From NCBI GenBank assembly GCA_030682575.1, contig JAUXNX010000012.1:372001-436000 (forward strand): a stretch of DNA of 64,000 nucleotides, in the 5' to 3' direction. Below the pieces are notes generated by a model. That model did no database searches, had not been told where the DNA came from, and saw nothing but the letters and a program-made list of their open reading frames with translations. Origin of the DNA: Gammaproteobacteria bacterium (GTDB lineage: Bacteria > Pseudomonadota > Gammaproteobacteria > Pseudomonadales > Pseudohongiellaceae). The first letter of the stretch is position 1. Every line of letters begins with the position of its first letter. A program made the position numbers and the translations under genes. Positions 8,617 through 18,145 of the stretch are shown here, one piece after another.

Positions 8617-10107
8617 TTGATCGAAAATATTCTGCAAATCTGGTCACGTCGCAAGTGGTGGTTGCTCGCCGGCTTTGTGCTGGCGATGACCACCAGCGCC
8701 AGTCTCATCTTTGCCTTGCCGAACCTGTATCGTGGCTCCACAACCGTGTTGCTGGGGCAGGATGCAATTGTCGGCACTTTCATCGCCGAAGGCAGTATCA
8801 GTCAGCTTGATCAACGGTTGCACGTCATTCGCCAGGAATTGCTGAGCAGGGAGCAACTGCTGTCTTTGATCGATCGCTTTGATCTGTATGACGGCCTGCG
8901 TCAGGCAGTGCCTGCGGAGGCATTGCTGGATCGCATGCGCCGGGACATCCATATCTCGCAATCCACTACAAGTCAGGTAAGCCTGCAGCGGGGACAGTCC
9001 GCACCGATGCAGGTGCGCATCGGCTACCAGGGCTGGTCTGCAGAGGAAGTGGCGACAATTTCCAACGCGCTGGCAGAAATCTATCGCGAAAAATACGAAG
9101 GAATCCGTTTCGGACAGGCCAGCCGTACCACGGACTTCCTGCGCGAGCAGCTCAATGATGTGGAAGCAAGAATGGTTGCCCAGGAACTGCAAATCAACAC
9201 GTTCCGAAATGAAAACCTTGGTCAGCTGCCGCAGCAGGAGGGAATGAATCTCGCGACGCTGGAGCGCCTGACGTCGGATCTTCGCCTCAACGGAGAACGC
9301 CAGATACAACTCTTGAATCGTCCCAACCAGAACCCCGCCGGAGAGTTCGGAGCCGTCATTGGCACTGCCGGTGAATCACGCCTGGAACTGCTGCGGCGCG
9401 AGCTGACCGTAATGAGCGCACGTTACAACGAACGCCATCCCGGCATGATTCGACTGCAGGATGAGATCAGACAACTGGAACAGCAAGCCGTGGTGTCAGA
9501 AGAACTTGGCGAGGTGGCACCAAGTATCAGTGTCACTGCGGAACATCAACGACTGCGAGAGGAAGAAAATCGTCTGCGCACCGCCATTACATCGTTGCAA
9601 CGACGCATGCAACTGTCACCTGAAATCGATCAGGCTCTCACGCAGATGAGCAATTCCTATAACGCCATTCGCGAGGAACACCTGATCCTGCTGCGTCGCT
9701 ATCAGGATGCACGCCTGGCGCAATCTCTGGAATTGCAGCAGACGCAGCAATTTCAGGTACTGGAGATGGCATTGCCACCGGACCTGGCATCGGCCCCCAA
9801 CCGCCTGCGGCTCATCGCCATGGCGCTGATGCTCACCATCGGTGGACTGGCGGCCCTGGTGTTTCTGGTCGAGCAGATGAACAGGACCTTTCACAGTGCT
9901 GACGACCTCAGAGCATTCAGTTCGATTCCTGTTCTGACCAGCATTCGCCACATTCGTACCACCGGTGAAGGTGTCAAGAGAGGATTTCTGACAGTGACGG
10001 TTCTGATCCTGTATGTGCTGGCTCTACTGGCACTGGCATTCTTCATGTACAGCAATGCCCAGACTGCGAAAGGTCTGGTGTGGCTGGTGGCGGGCAACTA
10101 TGTCTGA
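8617..10107 (+). CDS. Chain-length determinant / polysaccharide co-polymerase (Wzz, GNVR type)
   Basis: 496 residues from a TTG start with AGGTGA upstream; no other start fits the N-terminal cytoplasmic stub MIENILQIWSRRKWW. A first membrane helix (residues about 15-35) is followed by a large periplasmic region with long coiled-coil-forming segments, including ELRRELTVMSARYNERHPG. Two hydrophobic segments close to the C-terminus (RLIAMALMLTIGGLAALVF and FLTVTVLILYVLALLALAF) follow. This is the transmembrane half of a bacterial tyrosine-kinase system. The kinase domain is a separate protein encoded immediately downstream with an eight-base overlap. Confidence 0.9.
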   Translation: MIENILQIWSRRKWWLLAGFVLAMTTSASLIFALPNLYRGSTTVLLGQDAIVGTFIAEGSISQLDQRLHVIRQELLSREQLLSLIDRFDLYDGLRQAVPAEALLDRMRRDIHISQSTTSQVSLQRGQSAPMQVRIGYQGWSAEEVATISNALAEIYREKYEGIRFGQASRTTDFLREQLNDVEARMVAQELQINTFRNENLGQLPQQEGMNLATLERLTSDLRLNGERQIQLLNRPNQNPAGEFGAVIGTAGESRLELLRRELTVMSARYNERHPGMIRLQDEIRQLEQQAVVSEELGEVAPSISVTAEHQRLREEENRLRTAITSLQRRMQLSPEIDQALTQMSNSYNAIREEHLILLRRYQDARLAQSLELQQTQQFQVLEMALPPDLASAPNRLRLIAMALMLTIGGLAALVFLVEQMNRTFHSADDLRAFSSIPVLTSIRHIRTTGEGVKRGFLTVTVLILYVLALLALAFFMYSNAQTAKGLVWLVAGNYV

Positions 10108-10807
10108 TTTCTTCGATAAACGCAGCTTGAATCCACGGCTGGTGAACCTGCTCAAACCCAATTCGGCAGATGCCCAGCGCTACCAGCGTCTGCGCCTGGC
10201 GGTGGAAAATATTCCCCACGCAACCGGAGGTGTTGTGGTTGCCGTAGCCAGTCCCTCGACAGGGGAAGGCAAGACCTTGACTGCCATGAATCTTGCTGGA
10301 GCACTGGCGCAGAACCCTGCTCGCAAGGTCGCACTGATCGAATTGGATCTGCGCTCGACACAGGACACCATAAAAGATTACCTCGGAACCAAAAAGTGGT
10401 CGCCAGCCGGAGCGGTCGACTGGGTTGTCGGCACTGCTCTCGATGGCGAGCCGTTGGATTGGCAGCAGATGGCACACTATGTGCCGGAGTTCAATCTGAC
10501 GCTGATCCCCGCTGGACAAAAGACCCAGTCTCCTTACGAAGTTCTCAATTCCCCAAGACTCGAAACAATGATAACGCAGGCACGCCTGCGCTATGACTAC
10601 ATCATTGTGGATACAGCTCCCGTAACGCTGTATCCCGACACGCAACTTATCTCACGGTGGGTAGATCAGTTCATCGTAGTGGTGACAGCCGGAATGACCT
10701 CCCGCAAGCAATTGGCAGAATGCCTCGATCTGATGGTCCCCGAGAAGGTGCTGGGCCTCGTCTTCAACGGGTGCAAACAGCTGAGTGGGAGCCATCATGC
10801 GCAATAG
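10100..10807 (+). CDS. CpsD/CapB-type tyrosine kinase domain protein
   Basis: 235 residues from the ATG at 10100 inside the end of the Wzz gene. The Walker A motif STGEGKT lies near residue 53, the A-prime motif VALIELDLR near residue 78 (most BY-kinases have D-x-D here, so the E-x-D form is a variation), and the Walker B segment YIIVDTAP near residue 168. The C-terminal cluster of tyrosines that BY-kinases autophosphorylate is missing: the protein ends GCKQLSGSHHAQ. It could be a regulatory ATPase rather than a classical autokinase. It overlaps the next gene by eleven bases. Confidence 0.85.
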   Translation: MSDFFDKRSLNPRLVNLLKPNSADAQRYQRLRLAVENIPHATGGVVVAVASPSTGEGKTLTAMNLAGALAQNPARKVALIELDLRSTQDTIKDYLGTKKWSPAGAVDWVVGTALDGEPLDWQQMAHYVPEFNLTLIPAGQKTQSPYEVLNSPRLETMITQARLRYDYIIVDTAPVTLYPDTQLISRWVDQFIVVVTAGMTSRKQLAECLDLMVPEKVLGLVFNGCKQLSGSHHAQ

Positions 10808-11837
10808 CCTGCTGGAAGATCCCAGGAAAGGGCCAAAGAATCGTGTCTTGATCCTGGGCACTGGCATGTTTGCCATCGCCCTTGCCAACGAGATTCTCGC
10901 ACGCCCCCGCTGCGGCCTGAACATCATTGGCCTGGTAGCCGAACGCGAACAGACTGGCGTGCATACCATTAAATTTCCGCTGCTGGGTGAGATCAATCAG
11001 TTACAGCGAATCATTCTCGAGCATAAGCCGGATCGCATCATTGTGACGTTGGACGACCGTGCCATGGCGCACCATTGCCACAGCCTGGTGGAGGAGAAAT
11101 TCTTTCGCCAGATTCAGGTCGATGATGGCGAGGAGGTCTACGAAAATCTGACGGGCAAACTCGCCATCGATACGCTGTCCCAGCGCTCCCTGATGTACTC
11201 AAAGGATTTTCAGCTGCCCGCTCACAGCCTCTATCTGTCACGCCTGTTGAGCGTTCTGTTCGCGCTGACCGGACTGGTCCTCATGGCGCCCTTGATGGTG
11301 TTGATCGCGATTGTGATCAAGCTGGATTCACCGGGCCCGGTGTTGTTCATCCAGAAGCGTGTGGGAATGGGTAACAGGACGTTCAATCTCCTGAAGTTTC
11401 GCACCATGCTGACGGCACAGGAGAAAACCTCCGAATGGGCATGCGACAACGACGCCCGGATTACCCGCTCAGGCCGCATCTTGCGCAAATTCAGATTGGA
11501 TGAACTACCGCAGTTCATCAATGTACTGCGCAATGACATGAATGTTGTCGGACCGCGCCCACATCCGGTGTCCAACTACGAACTGTATGCGCTGGTGTCC
11601 AGAAATACACCGGAGAGCGGCGAACAGATTCCCTACTACTACCTGCGCTGCCTGGTGCGTCCCGGCATCACCGGATGGGCTCAGGTGAAGTATCGCTACG
11701 CCAACAATCTGGGCGAGGAGATCGAAAAGCTGCGTTTTGATCTCTACTACATCAAGCACTACTCGCTGTGGCTGGATGCCCGAATCCTGCTGGAAACCAT
11801 CAAGGTTGTCGTGATGGGCCACGAGCATCGCTACTGA
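10797..11837 (+). CDS. Undecaprenyl-phosphate sugar phosphotransferase, short form
   Basis: 346 residues from the ATG at 10797, which has GGGAG six bases upstream. Residues 1-140 form a nucleotide-binding-like fold (RVLILGTGMFAIALANEIL). One helix pair at about 143-170 follows, then the catalytic phosphoglycosyltransferase core with SPGPVLFIQKRVG, LLKFRTM, LDELPQFINVLRNDMNVVGPRPH and RPGITGWAQVKYRY. It starts polymer synthesis by moving a sugar-1-phosphate to the lipid carrier. Unlike WcaJ or WbaP it lacks the four N-terminal membrane helices, so it begins directly at the CoA-binding-like domain. Sugar specificity cannot be read. Confidence 0.88.
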   Translation: MRNSLLEDPRKGPKNRVLILGTGMFAIALANEILARPRCGLNIIGLVAEREQTGVHTIKFPLLGEINQLQRIILEHKPDRIIVTLDDRAMAHHCHSLVEEKFFRQIQVDDGEEVYENLTGKLAIDTLSQRSLMYSKDFQLPAHSLYLSRLLSVLFALTGLVLMAPLMVLIAIVIKLDSPGPVLFIQKRVGMGNRTFNLLKFRTMLTAQEKTSEWACDNDARITRSGRILRKFRLDELPQFINVLRNDMNVVGPRPHPVSNYELYALVSRNTPESGEQIPYYYLRCLVRPGITGWAQVKYRYANNLGEEIEKLRFDLYYIKHYSLWLDARILLETIKVVVMGHEHRY

Positions 11838-11899
11838 TTTCCTTCCGCTGTTCCCCACTCATTTTTACAATCACAAAATAGTCCTTCAGGAACTCTGAC

Positions 11900-13264
11900 A
11901 TGAGCAATCTCAATCGTCTGACGCACGCAGAACAATTCCCCGGCGACAATGCCAGTTACTACACGCAATTGTCTGAACGCATCACCGCTCACACTGCCAG
12001 AATCGCCGTGATAGGCCAGGGCTACGTCGGACTGCCATTGGCTGCAGAATTCTGTCACGCAGGATTCCGGGTCACCGGATTGGACATCGACAAGGAGCGT
12101 GTACGCACTCTCAACCGGGGAGAATCCCTTACGCCAGACGTGTCCGACGCGACACTGCTGGCCCTGCGTAACGCCGGCTACTACGAAGCAACCTGGGATT
12201 TTTCCGTTCTGAGAAACAGCGATGTGATTGTCATCTGCGTGCCAACGCCGCTGCGAAAATCCAAGGACCCTGACATTTCGTATGTGTTGGCTACCGTGGA
12301 GCAAGTGGTCAAACATCTGTGTCCAGGGCAGTTGATCATTCTGGAATCCACAACATATCCAGGCACCACTGAAGAACTGCTTCTGCCACTGTTTGAAGAG
12401 AAAGGCTATGTTGCAGGACAAGATGTCTTCCTGGCCTTTTCCCCGGAGCGCATCGATCCGGGTAACAAGCAGTTTACGGTCAAGGATATTCCCAAGATCA
12501 CGGGAGGTGTCACACCAGCCTGCACACAACTGGCCGCAATGTTTTATCGACAAATCGTCGGCAAAGTGGTCGAAGTCTCCAGCCCTCGTGTCGCAGAACT
12601 GGCGAAGCTTTACGAGAACGTATTCCGCAGTGTCAACATCGCTCTGGCCAATGAATTTTCATTGATGTGTCGACAACTGGGGGTCAGTTCACGGGAAGTG
12701 ATCGACGCCGCTGCCAGCAAACCATTCGGCTTCATGCCCTTCTATCCTGGGCCTGGCATTGGGGGACACTGCATCCCTATCGATCCTGCCTACCTCGCCT
12801 GGAAATTGAAATTCAGCAACTACCAGGCGCGTTTCATTCCGCTTGCTGAAGAAATCAATCAATCCATGCCGGGGTATGTCGTGGATCTGGTCAGCGAGGC
12901 ACTGAATGAACGCAAGCTCTGCCTGAACGGAGCCAATGTCCTGGCGATTGGCGTCGCGTACAAGCGCGGGGTAGGTGACATTCGTGAATCCCCTGCCCTG
13001 CAGATCATGGCCAGTCTGAGCAAACTGGGCGTGAATATCAGCTACTCCGACCCTCACGTTCCGGAGATTGTGCATGCGGGTAACTCGCTGCGATCCGTTG
13101 CAGTGGATGCAGCCATCCTCAAGGCCTGCGATTGCGTACTGATACTCACGGATCACGCGGAATTCGATTACCAGCAGATGCTGATGAGTGCGTCACTGAT
13201 CGTCGACACCCGCGGTGCCATGCGTGGACTCAGCGGTGGTAACGCACAGATAGTCAGCCTGTAA
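11900..13264 (+). CDS. Nucleotide-sugar 6-dehydrogenase, WbpA/TviB type
   Basis: 454 residues with AGGAACT before the ATG. The Rossmann motif IAVIGQGYVGLPLAAEF lies near residue 35, the central region follows (SPERIDPGN, ELAKLYENVFRSVNIALANE), and the catalytic cysteine is C291 in GIGGHCIPIDP. The C-terminal domain has GVAYKRGVGDIRESPAL. Four-electron oxidation of a UDP-sugar to a UDP-uronic acid is the family reaction, and the sequence style is that of the UDP-N-acetylhexosamine group rather than UDP-glucose. A second, different dehydrogenase is encoded at 28425, so the polymer probably holds two kinds of uronic acid. Confidence 0.9.
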   Translation: MSNLNRLTHAEQFPGDNASYYTQLSERITAHTARIAVIGQGYVGLPLAAEFCHAGFRVTGLDIDKERVRTLNRGESLTPDVSDATLLALRNAGYYEATWDFSVLRNSDVIVICVPTPLRKSKDPDISYVLATVEQVVKHLCPGQLIILESTTYPGTTEELLLPLFEEKGYVAGQDVFLAFSPERIDPGNKQFTVKDIPKITGGVTPACTQLAAMFYRQIVGKVVEVSSPRVAELAKLYENVFRSVNIALANEFSLMCRQLGVSSREVIDAAASKPFGFMPFYPGPGIGGHCIPIDPAYLAWKLKFSNYQARFIPLAEEINQSMPGYVVDLVSEALNERKLCLNGANVLAIGVAYKRGVGDIRESPALQIMASLSKLGVNISYSDPHVPEIVHAGNSLRSVAVDAAILKACDCVLILTDHAEFDYQQMLMSASLIVDTRGAMRGLSGGNAQIVSL

Positions 13265-13268
13265 CGCC

Positions 13269-14624
13269 GTGCAATCAGTGAGAGGACAGGAGTGGTGGCG
13301 CAGGAATCCGGCGGCCAGCGCAGTGACCATCAACAGCGTCCCCGCAACTGCACATGCTGCTGCCAGCGATGCAGAGCGGGAAAGCAATATTCCTTACTAT
13401 GCTCTGTTGTTGTTCACGTTCATTCTGCTGCTGGCACCGCAGCAGATATTTCCTGTATTGGCACCATTGCGCATTGCAATGCTGTCGATTGTGCTGCTGG
13501 TCACGGCTCATGCGGGAAGTCGTCTGTCACGCGGTGCTTCGATCCTGTTCTATCCACCAGGCGTCATCATCGCGTTGACTCTGACAGCATGGGCAGTCAT
13601 TACCATTCCGATGTCCATGTGGCCTGGTGGCAGTCTGGCGCTCCTGACGGAACAGTACTTCAAGACCATCATCGTTTTCCTGCTGCTCGCCAGTGTCATC
13701 AATACCAGAGAACGGTTGCACGGCATGTGTCTTGCGCTGGCGCTGATGGCGATTCCACTTGCAATTACCGCAATCAGGAACCTGCTCTCCGGCGTGACGA
13801 TGGTCGGCGGCGAGCGGATCATCGGTTACGATGCCCCACTGGCCGAGAATCCGAACGACATGGCGCTGCTGATGAACCTGTTCCTGCCACTGACAATCGG
13901 ACTCTTTCTCAGTGCTCGATCCCGAATGCGAAAAATTGCCTTTGGCGCTCTTGTTGCCCTGATGGTCACAGCCATTTTCGCAACATTCTCGCGTGCCGGT
14001 TTCCTGACCCTCGCCATTACGTTCTGTTGCTATTTTTTCCTGCTGCGCAACCGCCCAGAGCGATACCTCGCACCGATTCTCCTTGTCGTCGTGATTGTGG
14101 CCCTGCCTTTCCTGCCAGGCGATTATCTGGGGCGCATTGGCACGATTACCGACATTGACAGCGATGTCACAAATTCGGCGCAGATACGCCTGCGTGACTA
14201 CATCGCCGCTGTCAATCTGGCGATCGATAACCCGCTCACCGGCACAGGTATCGGCACCAATATGCTGGCAATGAACGAAGCCAGAGGCGAGACCTGGACG
14301 CTGATTCACAACGTCTACCTGACGTTTGCCGTGGAACTGGGGGTGCCTGGAGTCACACTGTTCATCATGTTGCTGATTGCGTCAATTCGCTCCACACAAT
14401 CGATGCTGTTACGCACCAAAGGCAAGGCAGGATTGTTTGATCTCTACTGTCTGGCAGAGGGCCTGAAAGTCAGTCTGATCGCCTTCAGTGTGGCCGCCCT
14501 CTTCCATCCGGTCGCCTACCATTTCTATTTTTACTACATCGCAGGTCTGGCCATGGCGCTGACACAAATCAATGTCTCTACGGCACCACCACAACAATCC
14601 ACTGCAGTGAGGAGTCGTCACTGA
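13269..14624 (+). CDS. O-antigen ligase / Wzy-type polymerase
   Basis: 451 residues from a GTG at 13269, four bases after the previous stop. A GTG three codons later is equally possible because neither has a strong binding site. About ten to twelve hydrophobic helices are visible. A conserved loop near the middle (ENPNDMALLMNLFLPL) and a large periplasmic loop with NPLTGTGIGTNML and LIHNVYLTFAVELGVPG match Wzy_C/WaaL proteins. In this operon it would polymerise lipid-linked repeat units in the periplasm, working with Wzx (18142) and Wzz (8617). Confidence 0.88.
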   Translation: MQSVRGQEWWRRNPAASAVTINSVPATAHAAASDAERESNIPYYALLLFTFILLLAPQQIFPVLAPLRIAMLSIVLLVTAHAGSRLSRGASILFYPPGVIIALTLTAWAVITIPMSMWPGGSLALLTEQYFKTIIVFLLLASVINTRERLHGMCLALALMAIPLAITAIRNLLSGVTMVGGERIIGYDAPLAENPNDMALLMNLFLPLTIGLFLSARSRMRKIAFGALVALMVTAIFATFSRAGFLTLAITFCCYFFLLRNRPERYLAPILLVVVIVALPFLPGDYLGRIGTITDIDSDVTNSAQIRLRDYIAAVNLAIDNPLTGTGIGTNMLAMNEARGETWTLIHNVYLTFAVELGVPGVTLFIMLLIASIRSTQSMLLRTKGKAGLFDLYCLAEGLKVSLIAFSVAALFHPVAYHFYFYYIAGLAMALTQINVSTAPPQQSTAVRSRH

Positions 14625-14680
14625 GCACTGTCAATAGACACACTGAAGCGCACTCACCGCACCCACTGCGCATTCGGATC

Positions 14681-15850
14681 ATGAAGACGGTCACCAACTT
14701 CTCCAGCGGTGGCACCGAAGGTCAGGTCCAGAACCTGATCAAGGTGCTGGACCACGATCGCATTGATCTGCAATTCAGTTGCCTGAAGAAATATGGACTT
14801 TTTCTCGAAGAGGTGGAACGGGCCAAAATTCCGGTTCGGGAGTTTCCAATCAGTTCGTTCTTTCATCCAGGAACGTGGTGGCAGCTTTGCAAGATGGCGG
14901 CATTCATGCGTTCTCAAAGGATACAGATTTCGCACAGCTATAACTTCTACTCGAATCTGCTCGCAGTGCCCGCTGCAAAACTCGCCGGTGTTCCTGTCGT
15001 TCTGGCATCGATAAGAGATCGCGGCATCTATCTCACGCCGATGCAGAAGAAGGTGCAGAAGTGGATCTGCAATCTCGCGGATCGTGTCCTCGTCAATGCC
15101 GACTCCATACGCACCTGGTTGATCGATCAGGGTGTGCCGGATCAAAAAATCACCTTGATAAAGAATGGTATCAATCTCTCGCTTTACGAGAGTCGCGTGG
15201 CAACAGACAACATTCGTGTGGAGCTCGGTATCCCACTCGACTCCCGACTTGTAATCATGCTGGCCAGATTGAATCCCCAGAAGGGCATCGATGACTTTCT
15301 GCGTGCCGCCGCCCTAATACGGGACAATCATCCAGACGTTCACTTTCTGGTGGTTGGGGACAAGCTCGACTACAAGGACGGCGCTGTTGTCAGTGACGCC
15401 AACTACCACAACTATCTGCATCAGCTGACGCTGACGCTGGGAATCAGCCACTGCACCTGGTTCACAGGGCACCGGACTGACGTCCCCGCACTGCTGGCAC
15501 AATCCTGTGTCTCTGTACTCCCCTCCCACAGCGAAGGACTGTCCAATTCTCTGATCGAGTCAATGGCGGCGGGGTTACCTCTGGTGGCGACCGACGTGGG
15601 CGGAAATCCGGAATTGGTCATACCTGGCATCAACGGGATTCTGGTACCTGTACTCGACTTCGAGGTACTGGCAGGCGCCATCAATACCATTCTGGATGAC
15701 CCTCTGATGGCATCCCGATTCGGCACGGCGTCAAGGCGCCTGTGTGAAGAGCAATTCTCGATGCAGAAAATGGCGGAGGCCACTCAGTTCATCTATGTCA
15801 GTGAGCTGGAGAAGAGGGGCCTTCGATACATCACTGGCAAGGCACATTGA
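14681..15850 (+). CDS. Glycosyltransferase family 4
   Basis: 389 residues. The ATG at 14681 begins the N-terminal strand MKTVTNFSSGGTEGQV with the usual glycine-rich donor loop, but there is no clear ribosome binding site, so an unusual upstream start cannot be excluded. The C-terminal GT-B domain has MLARLNPQKGIDDFLRAA and the nucleotide-sugar motif SEGLSNSLIESMAAGLPLVA followed by DVGGNPELV. It adds a sugar to the growing lipid-linked repeat on the cytoplasmic face. The next gene starts within the stop codon region (TTGA overlap). Confidence 0.9.
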   Translation: MKTVTNFSSGGTEGQVQNLIKVLDHDRIDLQFSCLKKYGLFLEEVERAKIPVREFPISSFFHPGTWWQLCKMAAFMRSQRIQISHSYNFYSNLLAVPAAKLAGVPVVLASIRDRGIYLTPMQKKVQKWICNLADRVLVNADSIRTWLIDQGVPDQKITLIKNGINLSLYESRVATDNIRVELGIPLDSRLVIMLARLNPQKGIDDFLRAAALIRDNHPDVHFLVVGDKLDYKDGAVVSDANYHNYLHQLTLTLGISHCTWFTGHRTDVPALLAQSCVSVLPSHSEGLSNSLIESMAAGLPLVATDVGGNPELVIPGINGILVPVLDFEVLAGAINTILDDPLMASRFGTASRRLCEEQFSMQKMAEATQFIYVSELEKRGLRYITGKAH

Positions 15851-17037
15851 ATCAGATGCAAACAGAACAATTGCAGACACATCCATTGCCAACACACCAA
15901 TTGCAGACGCAGTGGATAACCTCGTCAGAGGAATTTCTTGCTCTCAGAGATGAATGGAATGAGCTTCTGATCAACAGTCGTTGCAATACGATTTTCCTTA
16001 CCTGGGAGTGGCAGTATACGTGGTGGATGAATCTGGCAGAAGGACGCTCGCTTGTCATTTTGACGGTGCGCGATGGCAACCAATTGGTCGCGCTGGCTCC
16101 AATGAGTTTGCGTCCTGCGGACTACTCTCGACTGGTGCCATTCAGAGTGCTGGAAATGCTGGGGGCTGGCAGTGTCGGATCAGACTATCTGAGCATCATT
16201 GTCAGAAGCGATGACGAAGGCAGAGCGCTGACAGAGCTTTGCAGGAGCATGATCGCGAGAAAATTCGTGATCGAGATGAACAACACAGACCGCGCCTCCA
16301 CCATCATGACAAAGGCGGCGTTGCGGATGAGAGATCTGGGTTGCCGCACCGCACGCTACACGCAGAACTTCTGTCCCTACATCGATTTGTCTGGCTACAC
16401 CTGGAATACCTATATCACACGCCCAGGCACTTCGAACGGGGTGCGTTATCACAAGAAACTCAGAAAGCTCAATCGCACATTCAACGTGAGTCTGAGCAGA
16501 GCGATGACGGAGCAGGGAAGTTCCAGGGATCTGGAGGTTCTGATCAACCTTCATCTCAAACGCTGGAACGACAAAGGTGGTTCCAATGCGTTTGACTCCA
16601 ATGAATTGCGCAACTTTCATTTTGCTTTCAGTCATGTTGCTTTCCAGAAGGACTGGCTTCGCCTCTACATCCTCAGGCTCGATGACGCGCCTGCGGCAGC
16701 GGTATACGGCTTCTACTACATGAATACCTTCTACTACTACCAGGCCGGCTTCGACCCGCAGTTCAGTCAGTACAGTGTCGGACAACTCTCCGTTGGCCTG
16801 ACCATTGAGCAGGCCATTGCGGAAGGAGCAACGGAGTATGACCTTCTGCACGGAGAAGAAGAGTACAAATACGAATGGGCAAACAATGAACGAGAACTGG
16901 TTTGTCTGAGCATATATCCACCCAATCTGCAGGGCGCTCTATGTTCGCAGATGATGGAGATCAGAAAAGGCGTCAAGACACTTATTCTCTCCAGAGCCCC
17001 GGCTGGTCTGCGCGACAGAATGTACACCACCAGCTGA
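15847..17037 (+). CDS. FemAB/CelD-like GNAT-fold acyl- or aminoacyltransferase
   Basis: 396 residues. I place the start at the TTG overlapping the previous stop because AAGG lies five bases before it; the ATG at 15856 is the alternative. The central part reads as a double GNAT fold of the BcsL/CelD/FemAB group: SLVILTVRDGNQLVALAPMS, then GVRYHKKLRKLNRTF, LINLHLKRWNDKGG and AAAVYGFYYMNTFYYYQAGFDP. Relatives attach acyl or aminoacyl groups to polysaccharide or peptidoglycan precursors. Similar genes accompany exosortase-type exopolysaccharide loci. The first residues contain a short repeated QLQT pattern encoded by repeated DNA. Confidence 0.78.
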   Translation: MNQMQTEQLQTHPLPTHQLQTQWITSSEEFLALRDEWNELLINSRCNTIFLTWEWQYTWWMNLAEGRSLVILTVRDGNQLVALAPMSLRPADYSRLVPFRVLEMLGAGSVGSDYLSIIVRSDDEGRALTELCRSMIARKFVIEMNNTDRASTIMTKAALRMRDLGCRTARYTQNFCPYIDLSGYTWNTYITRPGTSNGVRYHKKLRKLNRTFNVSLSRAMTEQGSSRDLEVLINLHLKRWNDKGGSNAFDSNELRNFHFAFSHVAFQKDWLRLYILRLDDAPAAAVYGFYYMNTFYYYQAGFDPQFSQYSVGQLSVGLTIEQAIAEGATEYDLLHGEEEYKYEWANNERELVCLSIYPPNLQGALCSQMMEIRKGVKTLILSRAPAGLRDRMYTTS

Positions 17038-17068
17038 GCAGATCACGAAAACGTACAGAGAAGAATTC

Positions 17069-18145
17069 ATGAAGAATTTTCGCAGATCATTGAAAACCAC
17101 TGTCGCGAACGCGCTCCATCGTCTGTCCTTGGACACATTGATCGGCCACAGCATCGGTACAGCCAACACCCCTCTGATAATCTGCTATCACAGAGTGGTG
17201 CAGGACTTTGACGAAGCAGCCACTCGCGCCATGCCATCATTGCTGGTCAGTACCAGCATGTTCGAGAAACAGCTTGACTGGCTCTTGCGCCATTTTGATC
17301 TGGTCTCACTGGATGAGATCCTCCAGAACCAGAAGATCAATAGCAGGAAAACCAGAAGACAGGCGACCATCACCTTTGATGACGGTTATGCCGACTTCTA
17401 CTGGAATGCATTGCCTATCCTGCAAAGAAAAGGGATTCCTTCTTCCGTGTTTGTTGTAACCAATCTCGTGGGAACAACCAGACTGCAGACGCATGACGAG
17501 TTGTATCTGTTGTTGTCGCATTGGTACATGCATCCTGTTCGCTGCGAAAACAACTCTGAAAAATCCCTCGAAGTACAATTGATGACCGCACTGGATCTGC
17601 ACTCGGACTCATTCGCGGCAGCCAGATATCTCCTGGAGGTCTTCTCCCAGGATCAAGTCTCGAACATGTTGTCGTTGCTGAGAACACATGTAGATGTGCC
17701 TTCCCAATCGCTCAAGGAGTTTGCATCTCTGGACTGGCCCATGTTGAGGGATATGGTCGAGAAAGATGTGACGATTGGCTCACACACACTATCCCATGCC
17801 CTGCTTCCTCATCACGATCAGCAGCGCGTCGCAGACGAGCTGCTGGGATCGCGCCTCAAGCTGGAAGCAGAGCTTGGTGTGCCGGCAGGATTCCTCGCAT
17901 ACCCCGATGGGCAGTTCAACAACCGCATTGCCAGGGAAGCAGAAGCAGCAGGATATGCGGGGGCCTTGACCATCTGTACACACACAAGCTCACAGCACCC
18001 CCGCCACACCATGCCGCGCACCGTGCTGTGGGAAAACGCCTGCATTGACAGTAACGGAGAGTTCTCGCCCGCAATCATGGGGTGCCTTGTGAATGGCGTC
18101 TTCAACCTGTCGTCGAGTTGTACACAGGACCATACAGTGTCATGA
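17069..18145 (+). CDS. Polysaccharide deacetylase (NodB/CE4 family)
   Basis: 358 residues from an ATG with GAGAAG upstream. The NodB core has ATITFDDGYADFY around residue 105, carrying the metal- and catalysis-linked Asp-Asp pair. A later SHTLSHALLPH segment (around residue 240) supplies the histidines of the zinc site, and GFLAYPDGQFNN follows. There is no signal peptide, so it would act in the cytoplasm or at the membrane on lipid-linked intermediates. The family removes N-acetyl groups from sugar polymers. It overlaps the flippase gene by four bases. Confidence 0.9.
   Translation: MKNFRRSLKTTVANALHRLSLDTLIGHSIGTANTPLIICYHRVVQDFDEAATRAMPSLLVSTSMFEKQLDWLLRHFDLVSLDEILQNQKINSRKTRRQATITFDDGYADFYWNALPILQRKGIPSSVFVVTNLVGTTRLQTHDELYLLLSHWYMHPVRCENNSEKSLEVQLMTALDLHSDSFAAARYLLEVFSQDQVSNMLSLLRTHVDVPSQSLKEFASLDWPMLRDMVEKDVTIGSHTLSHALLPHHDQQRVADELLGSRLKLEAELGVPAGFLAYPDGQFNNRIAREAEAAGYAGALTICTHTSSQHPRHTMPRTVLWENACIDSNGEFSPAIMGCLVNGVFNLSSSCTQDHTVS

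Noticed and set aside
13292-14158. Second forward frame of 288 codons inside the Wzy gene
   Set aside because: The product is rich in Arg, His and Cys with no membrane helices, whereas the other frame gives a clean Wzy-type protein.
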